A stretch of 64,000 nucleotides of DNA from Thalassomonas sp. RHCl1. Its GTDB lineage: Bacteria; Pseudomonadota; Gammaproteobacteria; Enterobacterales; Alteromonadaceae. Below are positions 1 to 8,635 of this stretch, piece by piece. Numbering within the stretch: position 1 is the first letter of the stretch; each line of letters opens with the position of its first letter. The stretch spans positions 124,001-188,000 of the forward strand of contig NZ_CANDNZ010000008.1 of assembly GCF_947387555.1 (NCBI RefSeq), in the 5' to 3' direction. Under the pieces are notes generated by a model that made no database searches, was not told where the DNA came from, and saw only the letters and a list, made by a program, of their open reading frames with translations. The translations under genes and the position numbers were made by a program.

Positions 1-1614
1 CCAATTATTGTTTAAACCCGGCAGCCCCTGGGTCTTACCAAAGCGCTCTATCCGGGCCGGGATTAATTCGCCTTGGGAGTTTTGAGTGGAAAACTTTACC
101 CGGAGCACCCCCGATGATTTTGTCCCGAGCCAGAGTAAGCCGTTGTTTTCTTCATAGATAGTGCGTATTTCGTCCTTGATGTCGGGCACTAGCTTGCCGC
201 TTTGCCAGCCTTGTTGATTTTTATGTATTACCGTCAGGCCGTGCCTGTGCCCTATATATACGCGTTTAGGATCCAGCTGTGATCTATGTAGGGACATGAC
301 CGCATCGGATGCCTGAATTTTTGTCGTCTTGTTTCCGGCAACGGCATAAACTCCCCGGTAATTCGCCACCAGAAGTTCTTCTCCTGCTGAGGTCAGGCCC
401 CAGGTTTGGGAAGTAATTCCCGGGATACGGGTAAAGCTGGCCTTGGGACCACTTTGCAGCCGGTATAAACCTTGTGCCGTACCTACGTATAAATGCCCCT
501 GATGACGGTGTACGGCAAAACATACCCCTGCCAGTCCGTTTCTGTCATCGAAACGGGTTAACGGGTTTTTTACTTCGGCACGGGCCAGGCCGTTATCTGT
601 GGCGATCCAGAGTCCGCTTTCCCGATCTGAAAACAGTGCCAGTATGGCATTGTCCGGCAGGCCCGATTTCTCGGAAAGGTGGCCGACTTCATTGCCCTGG
701 GTATCCAGGAAATATATGCCTCCTTGCAAGGTACCTAATGCCAGCCTGCCATCGCCTAAATCCACGACAGGAAAAACCAGGTCGCGTTTGAGCTTTGCAT
801 CTATTGCTGTCGGCCAGGCGCTAAACCCGGCTTGGTTGAAGATAAACAGGCCCCGGGTGCGGCTGGCAACCAGCATATCTCCCGGTTTTTTTGCCTGCCA
901 GGGCAGCATGGCGTAAATTCTTTCATCGGAAAATTGTTCGCCGCCGGGCACCAGGCTGAGTTTGTTGTTTGCCAGTTCCAGCAGGCCGCGTCCCTGCTCG
1001 CGTATAAACAGGCGCTCGCCAACTTTGAACGCCAGGTGAAAGGTGTTTGACGGCGTCCAGGACTGGAGTTTGTCTCCCTGTAGCCGCATCAGGCGCTGAA
1101 AGCTGGAAAATACGATCCCTTTGTCGGTGATAAAGGTATGCCAGACATCACTGAAATCTCGCTGGTGTTCGGGGATTTTCGGCAGCAGGGAGACATAGCG
1201 GCTTTGCCCTTTGTTGTCGATATCCAGATAACCTATTTCCCCTACGGCGCCAACATATACCCGGCCCCGGGCATCTACTGCCAGGGAGCGTACAACGGTC
1301 TGGTTTGCTACTTTGATTAATCGCCAGTTTTGGCCGTCGAATTCCAATATGCCTTCGGCGTTGCCGACATAAATGACGCCCCGCAGATCCTGTACCACAG
1401 CCCAGTTTTGAGGTTGAGCCCCGTATTCTCGGGCGCTAAAGTTGCGCAGAAACGGCAGGCCGGCTTCAAGCTGTTCGACCTTGGCGGCTGAGGGGGGCTG
1501 AACAAGCGATTTTAACGGGTTAGCGGAGAGAGTTTTTCCTGTGGTGTCGTATAGTATCAGGGGCTGAAGCAGCGAGCAGACGAGCAGATATATCAAGCGC
1601 CGATTAACCATCAT
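1..1614 (-). CDS. Beta-propeller signalling protein, N-terminal part (runs off left edge)
   Basis: The minus strand is open from an ATG-ATG pair at 1614/1611 to the window edge, 538 codons with no stop. The protein starts with a signal-peptide-like stretch (MMVNRRLIYLLVCSLLQPL) and then shows repeated blades of the two-component-regulator-propeller type, for example GLPDNAILALFSDRESGLWI near residue 320 and NGLLWLGTKSSGVLRVKF near residue 505. Such periplasmic propellers normally precede a Y_Y_Y domain, a membrane segment and a kinase or GGDEF output. The output domain lies outside the window, so the signalling type cannot be named. I am sure of the reading frame and fairly sure of the propeller family. 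Confidence 0.8.
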   Translation of the reverse strand, partial: MMVNRRLIYLLVCSLLQPLILYDTTGKTLSANPLKSLVQPPSAAKVEQLEAGLPFLRNFSAREYGAQPQNWAVVQDLRGVIYVGNAEGILEFDGQNWRLIKVANQTVVRSLAVDARGRVYVGAVGEIGYLDIDNKGQSRYVSLLPKIPEHQRDFSDVWHTFITDKGIVFSSFQRLMRLQGDKLQSWTPSNTFHLAFKVGERLFIREQGRGLLELANNKLSLVPGGEQFSDERIYAMLPWQAKKPGDMLVASRTRGLFIFNQAGFSAWPTAIDAKLKRDLVFPVVDLGDGRLALGTLQGGIYFLDTQGNEVGHLSEKSGLPDNAILALFSDRESGLWIATDNGLARAEVKNPLTRFDDRNGLAGVCFAVHRHQGHLYVGTAQGLYRLQSGPKASFTRIPGITSQTWGLTSAGEELLVANYRGVYAVAGNKTTKIQASDAVMSLHRSQLDPKRVYIGHRHGLTVIHKNQQGWQSGKLVPDIKDEIRTIYEENNGLLWLGTKSSGVLRVKFSTQNSQGELIPARIERFGKTQGLPGLNNNW

Positions 1615-1770
1615 ACTGACTACAGGCTCCGCGTATTCTTAGTCTTTACCCCATTATAGTTGCAATGTCGGTTTGATGGTGACGGTTGGGCTGTCGGGGC
1701 AATTATTGGCGCGGATGAATAATAAACCTCTCCTGCTAAAAAGTTTGCAAGGTTAAGCTCATCATAAATC

Positions 1771-1812
1771 AATAAAACCTCTTGTAACGGTAAAGTTAAA
1801 AGAGGTTTTATT
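1771..1812 (-). terminator. Hairpin terminator after the PLD-family gene
   Basis: A perfect 13-bp inverted repeat (1771-1783 with 1800-1812, arm AATAAAACCTCTT) encloses a 16-nt loop. A-rich and T-rich arm ends make it usable in both directions. It lies about 30 bases past the stop of the minus-strand PLD-family gene and before the start of the next minus-strand gene. Confidence 0.65.
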
Positions 1813-1844
1813 GACTATGTTGCGCTAAAAGTCGTTAGTACCCG

Positions 1845-3785
1845 CTAATGATCCGGTTCTTCACTGAGTTTGCACACCGGGTTGGCGCAATGAGGGCCCG
1901 AGTATTTCCACAGTGGACCCCAGTAAGCTTTAAGCAGTTCGCCTACCGCTTCTTCACCTTCCACCAGGTAATTGAATTCGGACAGGAAACCCGGGTAAAG
2001 GTTATCCGAGCCGACGATATAGGCTTCGTCGTCGATCACCATGATTTTTGCGTGGTTGCCCGGCGCTGAATCTACTTTAGGGTAAACCGAACCGCTGGCG
2101 TTCACCACCGCCCAGGCGGCACTGCCGATGACGCCTTTTTTCGGGGCTTTTTCGCTTAACGGCGGCTGTTTTAAGGTGGCGGTTTTTCCTTCTTCACTCA
2201 GGTCCGGCCATTTATAGCTGGTGCCTTCGCCGGTTTTTTCTTTAGGTACCTTGTCGGTAAAGTAGAGTGGGGCGATATGCAGTCTTTTTAAGGCGTTGGC
2301 ACGTTTGCTGTCGGAATCATCCAGTGCTTTGTCGGTGTCGGCATCATGGGTCATATAGTATTTGATCAACTCGAAGGTGCGGCAGGCACCTGAGCCGAAT
2401 GAGTATTGATCCCCCTCGGCGCCGGCGCCGGCATCAAGCGGTGAAACCACGACCTGAACCTTGAGCGCCGGGTTGGCGAGCAGGGCGTCCATCAGCCAGT
2501 GGCAAACGACATGATCCGACCAATTCTTTTTCCAGGCGCTGACCAGGTCCATTTGCGACATGCGGATGATACGTTTCGCCCCCATGATCAGCTGCTTTTT
2601 CATGATCTCGGATGCCTGCTGGTATTGGGTTTTTTTGTCCGGACCGGTCCAGTATTTGCCGACCGAGAGCATGCGGGTTGCCAGTTTATAGTCGTCAAAC
2701 TTATCGTAGTCCTCGTATACGATGCGTTCCTGGAACACTTCCAGTTTCAGATCTTCCAGCGTTTGCAGATCCTGGGCGCGGATTTCTTCTGCCTCGTCGC
2801 GCTCTTCCCGTACCTCCAGCTCCTTGCTCACCTCAAGTTCCTTGCTGACTTTAAGCACGGAAACCACCGAGGGTTCTTCCTCCTGCTCTACTTCTTTTTT
2901 TAGGCCGGTGGCATGCAGTTTTACCAATGTTTGCTGGCGTTCTTTTATGTAGGCGGATCCGGGTTCCACCGCTAAAGGATCTAAAGGTTTACGGGTATCG
3001 GCGTGGTCATCATCGCCGTTTTTCCACACCAGCTCGCCGATATCCATGTATTCTTTGGTAAGCAGATCGGTTTTACATTCCCACATCTTGTTAAGGTATA
3101 GCTGCGAGCCGTGGGCGGCGTCGCCGTGTACCACCACAGAAGCATCATGCACCGGCGGATAACTCCTGAACAGGTCCATATTGAGGTTATGGCCGCCCAC
3201 CAGGGCTTCGCTGCCATCTGAGGCGATGATTTTCGAATGATTCCAGGTCATCTTGGTGGTGTCTTCCGGCGGTTTAACAAACAGCGACTGCAGTTTGGCC
3301 AGTATGCCGGAGGAAATGCCTTTTTCCAGGCGGTAGAACCTGCCGATCCAGAATTCGGGCAAGACCTCCCAATGTTCTGCCCGCGCCCTGAACAAGCGGA
3401 CCAGTGCTCCCTGGAAGTCGGTATAATTTGGCGGCGGAGTCATGGGGTAAAGCGGTGTCTGGCCGAATAAAAAGCGGAATTGGGTCGGTTTGGTCCTGCC
3501 CATTTTGGCGCTCAGGCAGGTATCTATGGCGCCGAGGATCGCCCGGGTCCAGTCGGGATCAGGGCTGTTCAGGGAGGAGACGTCGCAGCGGTAATAGGTT
3601 TTTTGTATTATCTCGACGATGGCCCGTTCAAATTCCGCCTGGCGTGCCCGGGCTTGCGGCATGATTTCATTGTTAAAAGGCATGCCCCACACGTGCGGCG
3701 TATCTAACATTCTGACATAGCTGGGGCCGCTGCAATGACTGAAGTAGCCATTGACGGCTTCTTGTACAATATCTATTTTACTCAT
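1845..3785 (-). CDS. Phospholipase D-family protein with two HKD motifs
   Basis: This 646-residue protein carries two HxKxxxxD catalytic motifs: H183/K185/D190 followed by GGHNLNMDLF, and H578/K580/D585 followed by VGSDNLYPGF. This pair defines the phospholipase D superfamily, which hydrolyses or transfers phosphodiester groups, usually of phospholipids. Between the two halves lies a charged, probably coiled-coil insert (about residues 295-355) with a short duplication, SKELEV-SKELEV. No signal peptide or membrane segment is visible, so export, if any, would use a non-Sec route. It follows the lipase-like gene at 3818-5038 on the same strand with a 32-base gap and is probably co-transcribed. 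Substrate and target cell are unknown. Confidence 0.8.
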   Translation of the reverse strand: MSKIDIVQEAVNGYFSHCSGPSYVRMLDTPHVWGMPFNNEIMPQARARQAEFERAIVEIIQKTYYRCDVSSLNSPDPDWTRAILGAIDTCLSAKMGRTKPTQFRFLFGQTPLYPMTPPPNYTDFQGALVRLFRARAEHWEVLPEFWIGRFYRLEKGISSGILAKLQSLFVKPPEDTTKMTWNHSKIIASDGSEALVGGHNLNMDLFRSYPPVHDASVVVHGDAAHGSQLYLNKMWECKTDLLTKEYMDIGELVWKNGDDDHADTRKPLDPLAVEPGSAYIKERQQTLVKLHATGLKKEVEQEEEPSVVSVLKVSKELEVSKELEVREERDEAEEIRAQDLQTLEDLKLEVFQERIVYEDYDKFDDYKLATRMLSVGKYWTGPDKKTQYQQASEIMKKQLIMGAKRIIRMSQMDLVSAWKKNWSDHVVCHWLMDALLANPALKVQVVVSPLDAGAGAEGDQYSFGSGACRTFELIKYYMTHDADTDKALDDSDSKRANALKRLHIAPLYFTDKVPKEKTGEGTSYKWPDLSEEGKTATLKQPPLSEKAPKKGVIGSAAWAVVNASGSVYPKVDSAPGNHAKIMVIDDEAYIVGSDNLYPGFLSEFNYLVEGEEAVGELLKAYWGPLWKYSGPHCANPVCKLSEEPDH

Positions 3786-3817
3786 TTTGGTTTTTCCTCG
3801 TTTACGCTATTCCTGAT

Positions 3818-5038
3818 TTATAAAAATTTCCAATTAACCCAGCCGGCATTTTTACGCTCGACCGTGACCGGGAAAGCCAGTTTGTATGGCGGATCCCCGG
3901 CGACGTCATCCAGGTAATAGGTATCCCAGGGTTTTCTGCCGCTGATGGAAGAAACTTGGCGCACATAGGGGCGCGACGGTAAACGGCTGGTACGGGTTTC
4001 ACCGCAGCCCATAGCATCGAATTTGGCGTGGTCGGTATGGATTTTTCTTCTTAATTCGAGCACGCTTTCATCGACGGCACAGGGAGCTTCGAAGGTGGTG
4101 CCCCACTTGGCCAGGTAACCCCTGGCCATTTTGTAAATCAGCTCAGGTACCGGGGCAGCCAGTGCGCTGGCTTTGGTCGGGTCGTAAAGACCGTCGGAGG
4201 TGGTATTGCCCGCGACCGTGCCGTGTCTGCCGCGACAGGCGTAGAGTTCGTATCCCGTGGGCTGGTCCAGTTCACCCCGGGCAAGGGGATCGGCAAGCTG
4301 GTAGTGCTTGGCCAGGCTTTTCCAGCTTTTGCCCAGTTTGGTAATTTCATCTTGGCTTGTCATTTGGGCGTTCGGGCGCGGCACTAAGGCGGAAAAGCCA
4401 ACGTCCAGATGATCCCAGGCATAGATGCCGGTATAGTTGGCGACATTGGGAGCGAGCTGGGTTTGTATGCTGTACCACTCGCCGGTGCCGGGCACGGGAT
4501 CTATGGCAAAAATGTTTACCGGCACTTTCTTTTTACTGTAGGCGTACAGGAACCAGGCGGCCATAATTGCCTGCACGGCGCCTCGGCTGTGGCCGATAAA
4601 GTTGATCTGGGTGGCGCCGCTTTTTTCTGCCAGGTTGGCGCCATGCAGGGCCAGGGCGGCAGAGGCCCAGCCGGTCAGTTGTGACGGTACCGATCTCTGG
4701 TTGCCCTTGGAATAACTTTTAATGTAGCTGAGCAGGTCTTTTGGGGCGGCAAGCGGTTCGGTCAGCAATTCACAGCTTTTGTCCATCTGCGAGTGCCAGT
4801 CGTTTTCCCCGACCCCGCGTACCGTGACACTGGGCTCGGTTTCCGCCAGTACCCCGGAAATTTCTTTGTGAAGGCGCACCGGGATATAACCGGTATCGCT
4901 ATGGTAAATGTCTTTGTGGCTTTTTAGCCGGGTTTCATTCATCCAAAGCTGCCAGTCTCTGCGCGACCAGTGTCTTGTTTCTTCTCCCTCGTCTCGCGAG
5001 CAGCCGGTGCCGGCAAAGCAAACGGTATAGGTAGTCAT
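3818..5038 (-). CDS. Lipase-like alpha/beta hydrolase
   Basis: This 406-residue protein contains the nucleophile elbow GHSRG (149-153, nucleophile S151) after a hydrophobic strand (INFIGHSRGAV) and a candidate acid in AIDPVPG (D180), the layout of an alpha/beta hydrolase of lipase type. The N-terminus TVCFAGTG resembles the first strand of large DUF2235/Tle-like lipases, but I cannot place the subfamily. There is no Sec signal or membrane segment. It is the first gene of a two-gene unit with the PLD-family gene downstream, so two lipid-active enzymes appear to be made together. A bacterial or host membrane target is possible, but no secretion-system gene or immunity gene is recognised beside them. 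Confidence 0.65.
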   Translation of the reverse strand: MTTYTVCFAGTGCSRDEGEETRHWSRRDWQLWMNETRLKSHKDIYHSDTGYIPVRLHKEISGVLAETEPSVTVRGVGENDWHSQMDKSCELLTEPLAAPKDLLSYIKSYSKGNQRSVPSQLTGWASAALALHGANLAEKSGATQINFIGHSRGAVQAIMAAWFLYAYSKKKVPVNIFAIDPVPGTGEWYSIQTQLAPNVANYTGIYAWDHLDVGFSALVPRPNAQMTSQDEITKLGKSWKSLAKHYQLADPLARGELDQPTGYELYACRGRHGTVAGNTTSDGLYDPTKASALAAPVPELIYKMARGYLAKWGTTFEAPCAVDESVLELRRKIHTDHAKFDAMGCGETRTSRLPSRPYVRQVSSISGRKPWDTYYLDDVAGDPPYKLAFPVTVERKNAGWVNWKFL

Positions 5039-5428
5039 AAGTGGTTAATCCTCGGTTGGTGTAGTGATCCCTGGAGCATGTGGCGCAAAGTTGAATCCCT
5101 TCGCTGCGTCTTTCTCTTTTCGATGTTCAAGAGTGCTAGGTTAGGGAAATTACCTTGCTAAAACCCAAGGAAAACAAGGGAGTATTCGGGGGAGGTTACG
5201 GCTTTAGGGGAAATCGCCGAATAGGTTAAAGTCATGAAAGCAGCAGGCACAAACGATGAGTTTTCGGTGTTATTGCCTATAACCGGGCAATAAGGTGAAA
5301 AGACCCGGTTTATTTAACAAAACAAGCTTTTTCCAGGCAATAAAGCGGTGAGTTAGCCTAAAGTCTAATAGCCATTTATCACTATGACGCTACACTGGTG
5401 TTATACGCATAATAAGAGGAATATGGTG
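5039..5428. other. Divergent intergenic region between the lipase unit and prpE
   Basis: About 390 bases without a gene separate the minus-strand lipase unit from the plus-strand acyl-CoA synthetase. The stretch holds the palindromic site at 5353-5368 and, about 30 bases after its centre, a -10-like TACACT at 5391. The remainder shows no convincing reading frame or RNA fold. Confidence 0.6.
5353..5368. promoter_or_regulatory. Candidate acetate-regulon operator upstream of prpE
   Basis: TTAGCC-TAAA-GTCTAA is an inverted repeat that matches TTAGAC-N4-GTCTAA at 11 of 12 arm positions. Very similar palindromes occur before acs (19930-19945) and in the actP/CBS divergent region (17190-17205). It ends 60 bases before the prpE start, a reasonable place for an activator. 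The binding protein is not known from sequence; the NarL-type regulator encoded at 7414 is the obvious candidate. Confidence 0.5.
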
Positions 5429-7315
5429 ATGGCTTACCACAACGAATATCAGGCTTCTATCGATGACCCTGCGGCATTTTGGCAACAAAAATCATCCATG
5501 GTTCAGTGGTATAAACAGCCGGAAAATACCTTATCCCGGGATGAAGACGGACATTATCTTTGGTATGCCGACGGCGAGTTAAATTCTTGTTATCTGGCGC
5601 TTGACTATCATGTGGAAAATGGCCGTGGCGAGCAAACCGCCCTGATATACGATTCGCCGGTCACCGGTGTCAGTCGGCAATATACTTATCGCGAACTTAC
5701 CGACAAGGTGGCCCGTTTTGCCGGGGCGCTGCAATCCTTAGGGGTTTGCCGGGGGGAACGGGTGATTATCTATATGCCGATGATTCCCGAGGCGGCAATT
5801 GCCATGCTGGCCTGTGCCCGCCTCGGCGCGATACATTCCGTGGTGTTTGGCGGTTTTGCCGCCCATGAGCTGGCGTTGAGGATAGATGATGCCCGGCCTA
5901 AAGTGATCCTCAGTGCCTCATGCGGCATAGAGGTCGAGAAACTTATTCCCTACAAGACTTTACTGGACGATGCCATCACCCAGGCGGAGCACAAGGTAGA
6001 TGCCTGCGTGATTTTTCAGCGGGAAAAATTGAAAGCCGAGTTGATCCCCGGCAGGGACTATGACTGGCAATTTCTTGAAAGCCAGAGCGAGCCTGTAGCC
6101 CCGGTGCCGGTTGCTGCAACTGATCCCTTATATATCTTATACACCTCGGGCACTACGGGTACCCCAAAAGGCGTGGTCCGGGACAACGGCGGCCATGCGG
6201 TGGCGATGCGATATAGTATGGCAACCGTATATGGCATGAAAGCGGGGGATGTGTTCTGGGCGGCTTCTGATGTCGGCTGGGTGGTGGGGCATTCCTATAT
6301 CGTTTACGGGCCGTTGATGGCGGGCTGCACCAGTATCTTATATGAAGGCAAGCCGGTAAGAACCCCGGATGCCGGTGCTTTCTGGCGGGTGTGCGAGCAA
6401 TATCAGGTTAATGCTATTTTCAGTGCCCCGACCGCTTTTCGCGCCATCTGCAAAGAAGATCCCGGTGCCGCTTTGTTGCAGCAATACGATTTGTCATCAC
6501 TGCAACGCATCTTTTTGGCGGGCGAGCGTTTGGATCCCGCAACTTATCATTGGTTGAAGCAACATAGCGGCTTGCCGGTGATTGATCACTGGTGGCAAAC
6601 AGAAACCGGTTGGGCCATTGCCGGTAATCCGGTAGGACTTGAGCTGTTGCCTACCAAAGCCGGTTCGGCCACCTGTCCTATTCCCGGCTTTAATGTTCAG
6701 ATCCTGGATAATACCGGTAAAGGGCAGGCCGCCAATGAGCAGGGCAGTGTTGCGATTAAATTGCCTTTGCCTCCCGGCTGCCTGCAGGGGATCTGGAAAA
6801 ATCCCGAACGTTTCAAAGCGGGTTATCTGGCAACTTATGACGGCTATTATTTATCCGGCGACGGCGGCTATCTGGATGACGACGGATATCTTTATATCAT
6901 GGGGCGCACCGACGATGTCATTAATGTTGCCGGTCACAGGCTTTCTACCGGGGAAATGGAAGAAATTGTTTCTGCCCATCCGGATGTTGCCGAATGCGCC
7001 GTGGTAGGGGTCAGTGATGACTTGAAAGGCCAGGTGCCGATGGCGTTGATTGTACTGAAAAATGGCGTAACAACGCCCGAAGCGCAAATCTTCGAACAAA
7101 TTCGTCTTGAGATACGCCAGCAAATCGGCGCGCTCGCCTGTTTGAAGAAAATTCACCGGGTGGAGCGACTGCCGAAAACCCGCTCCGGCAAAATATTGCG
7201 CCGTTTGATACGGCAAATGGCCGACGGCGAAGATTATCAAACCCCTTCCACCATAGATGATGTTGAAATTATTACTGAAATTTCCAATGTGCTGAAATTG
7301 GTGGCGTCATTTTAA
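5429..7315 (+). CDS. prpE: PrpE-like propionate/acetate-CoA ligase
   Basis: An AMP-forming acyl-CoA synthetase of about 628 residues. Visible motifs are the P-loop-like YTSGTTGTPKGV, the WWQTETGW acyl/adenylate motif, GRTDDVINVAGHRL and the C-terminal TRSGKILRR, whose lysine is catalytic and the usual acetylation site. The sequence RDNGGHAVA after the P-loop and the overall pattern are closer to PrpE than to the Acs encoded at 20040, so propionate or another short acyl acid is the likely substrate. The ATG at 5429 has AGAGGA 8 bases upstream; an in-frame ATG at 5384 lacks a ribosome-binding site. A LuxR-type response regulator follows 98 bases later. Confidence 0.85.
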   Translation: MAYHNEYQASIDDPAAFWQQKSSMVQWYKQPENTLSRDEDGHYLWYADGELNSCYLALDYHVENGRGEQTALIYDSPVTGVSRQYTYRELTDKVARFAGALQSLGVCRGERVIIYMPMIPEAAIAMLACARLGAIHSVVFGGFAAHELALRIDDARPKVILSASCGIEVEKLIPYKTLLDDAITQAEHKVDACVIFQREKLKAELIPGRDYDWQFLESQSEPVAPVPVAATDPLYILYTSGTTGTPKGVVRDNGGHAVAMRYSMATVYGMKAGDVFWAASDVGWVVGHSYIVYGPLMAGCTSILYEGKPVRTPDAGAFWRVCEQYQVNAIFSAPTAFRAICKEDPGAALLQQYDLSSLQRIFLAGERLDPATYHWLKQHSGLPVIDHWWQTETGWAIAGNPVGLELLPTKAGSATCPIPGFNVQILDNTGKGQAANEQGSVAIKLPLPPGCLQGIWKNPERFKAGYLATYDGYYLSGDGGYLDDDGYLYIMGRTDDVINVAGHRLSTGEMEEIVSAHPDVAECAVVGVSDDLKGQVPMALIVLKNGVTTPEAQIFEQIRLEIRQQIGALACLKKIHRVERLPKTRSGKILRRLIRQMADGEDYQTPSTIDDVEIITEISNVLKLVASF

Positions 7316-7413
7316 TATGAAAACATGCCCGCTCAGGCAGGGATGCTGCTGGCATAAAACACAGGAAAGGGGTATGTTAACTGTTATAAAAATACCACAC
7401 AGGGAGGCAGGTT

Positions 7414-8061
7414 ATGATCCAGCCGGATAAAATTATTGTCGCCGATGATCACCCGTTATTCAGGCAGGCATTGCTGGAAACCTTAAAAACAAGGATGCCT
7501 TCGTCCGCCTGGTATCAGGCAGAAACCGTGGAGCAGTTAAACGAAGTGCTGCAGGCACAGCAAGATGCCGATCTTTTATTGCTGGATTTAAATATTCCCG
7601 GCGCCCACGGTTTTAATACCCTGATTTATGCCCGCAATCATTATCCGCAAATTCCCGTGGTAGTGGTTTCCGCTTATGAAGACAACGAGACCATAGCCAG
7701 GGCGATGGAATTTGGCGCGTCTGGTTTTGTGCCTAAATCCACCCCGGTGGAAGATATTTTCCTGGCAATTCAAACCGTGCTTTCCGGGGAGTTGTGGACG
7801 CCGCAAGGTTTTAAAAGCCCGGCTGCGGAGCACTGTGATATCGCGGTACGGGTGGCAAGCCTGACCCAGCAGCAACATAAGATTTTAATGATGTTTGCCC
7901 AGGGCCTGCAAAATAAACAGATTGCCTATGATCTCGATGTTACCGAAGCCACCATTAAAGCCCACGCCACCGCCATTTTTAAAAAGCTCAATGTCAGAAA
8001 CCGCACCCAGGCGGTGATTGCCATCGGTCAGCTGGACCTGGCAGAGCAAAACCTGTCATAA
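7414..8061 (+). CDS. crbR: NarL/LuxR-type response regulator, CrbR-like
   Basis: This 215-residue protein has an N-terminal receiver domain (acidic pair D11/D12, phospho-acceptor D58 in LLLLDLNIPG, VVVVSAY and PKS motifs) and a C-terminal LuxR helix-turn-helix (LTQQQHKILMMFAQGLQNKQIAYDLDVTEATIKAHATAIFKKL, residues ~150-195). A strong ribosome-binding site (GGGAGG) precedes the ATG. In Vibrio the CrbS kinase and the LuxR-type CrbR switch on acs; here crbS, actP, acs and a prpE-like gene lie within 16 kb, so I infer this is the CrbR orthologue. The TPR kinase at 8636 is an alternative partner. Confidence 0.7.
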   Translation: MIQPDKIIVADDHPLFRQALLETLKTRMPSSAWYQAETVEQLNEVLQAQQDADLLLLDLNIPGAHGFNTLIYARNHYPQIPVVVVSAYEDNETIARAMEFGASGFVPKSTPVEDIFLAIQTVLSGELWTPQGFKSPAAEHCDIAVRVASLTQQQHKILMMFAQGLQNKQIAYDLDVTEATIKAHATAIFKKLNVRNRTQAVIAIGQLDLAEQNLS

Positions 8062-8287
8062 CAGCAAACAGCCAAGCCCTTGGTTTCCTGTAACGGCTAA
8101 TGCCAATGCTGGGGTTGTGCCCTCGTTGATAATGACACAGCTTCATATGCGTTTTTGGTAAAGGTTAGCCAGTTTCTTCAAGTTTCTTATCCGGCGGTTA
8201 ATTATGCTGTGCATATAGCCACTGAGCAGCAGTGCTCATAACTAAATTACCAAAAATTTTTTGCCCAGTTTATTAAGGTGAAGCACC

Positions 8288-8473
8288 ATGAAGCAGCAAG
8301 TTAATACCGCCATTTTAGTCATTGTCGCGCTAATCATAGTATCGGCTACTTTATTACACGGAAGTATCGCGGATATATCCATCTTTCACGGCTTGATTTT
8401 ACATCCTGTGTTTTTGTTAGCCGGACTTTCATTATTTGCATCTGCTAAAGAGCAAAGAAAAAGCCGTCAATAA
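8288..8473 (+). CDS. Small two-helix membrane protein, unknown
   Basis: An ATG with AAGGTGAAG upstream opens a 61-residue frame with two hydrophobic helices (about residues 8-25 and 33-50) and a basic, polar tail ending KEQRKSRQ. I do not recognise a family. It sits alone between the response regulator and the TPR histidine kinase on the same strand. Its ribosome-binding site and clean two-helix profile support a real gene. Confidence 0.55.
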   Translation: MKQQVNTAILVIVALIIVSATLLHGSIADISIFHGLILHPVFLLAGLSLFASAKEQRKSRQ

Positions 8474-8635
8474 AAGGGGAAGTCTCTTGTACAGATGACG
8501 GCATCCGGTTTTCTTTTACGTCATTTATTATGTTTGTTATTTAGATCTTGAAGGGAGCGTGTTAAAATCATCTGGTTGGACCAGGTGCCTGGGGAACTAC
8601 GAACCTTCCGCCAGGTAAAATAGGGATATATTAAG

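Noticed and set aside
832-1050. Plus-strand frames across 474-1320
   Set aside because: They lie opposite a continuous minus-strand propeller protein and show no family pattern or ribosome-binding site.
2499-2903. Plus-strand 134-codon frame inside the PLD gene
   Set aside because: It is the Phe/Leu-rich mirror of the charged coiled-coil insert and has no translation signals.
8463-8502. GCCGTCA...TGACGGC repeat after the 61-residue gene as a terminator
   Set aside because: The stem is only 7 bp with a 26-base loop; too weak to call.
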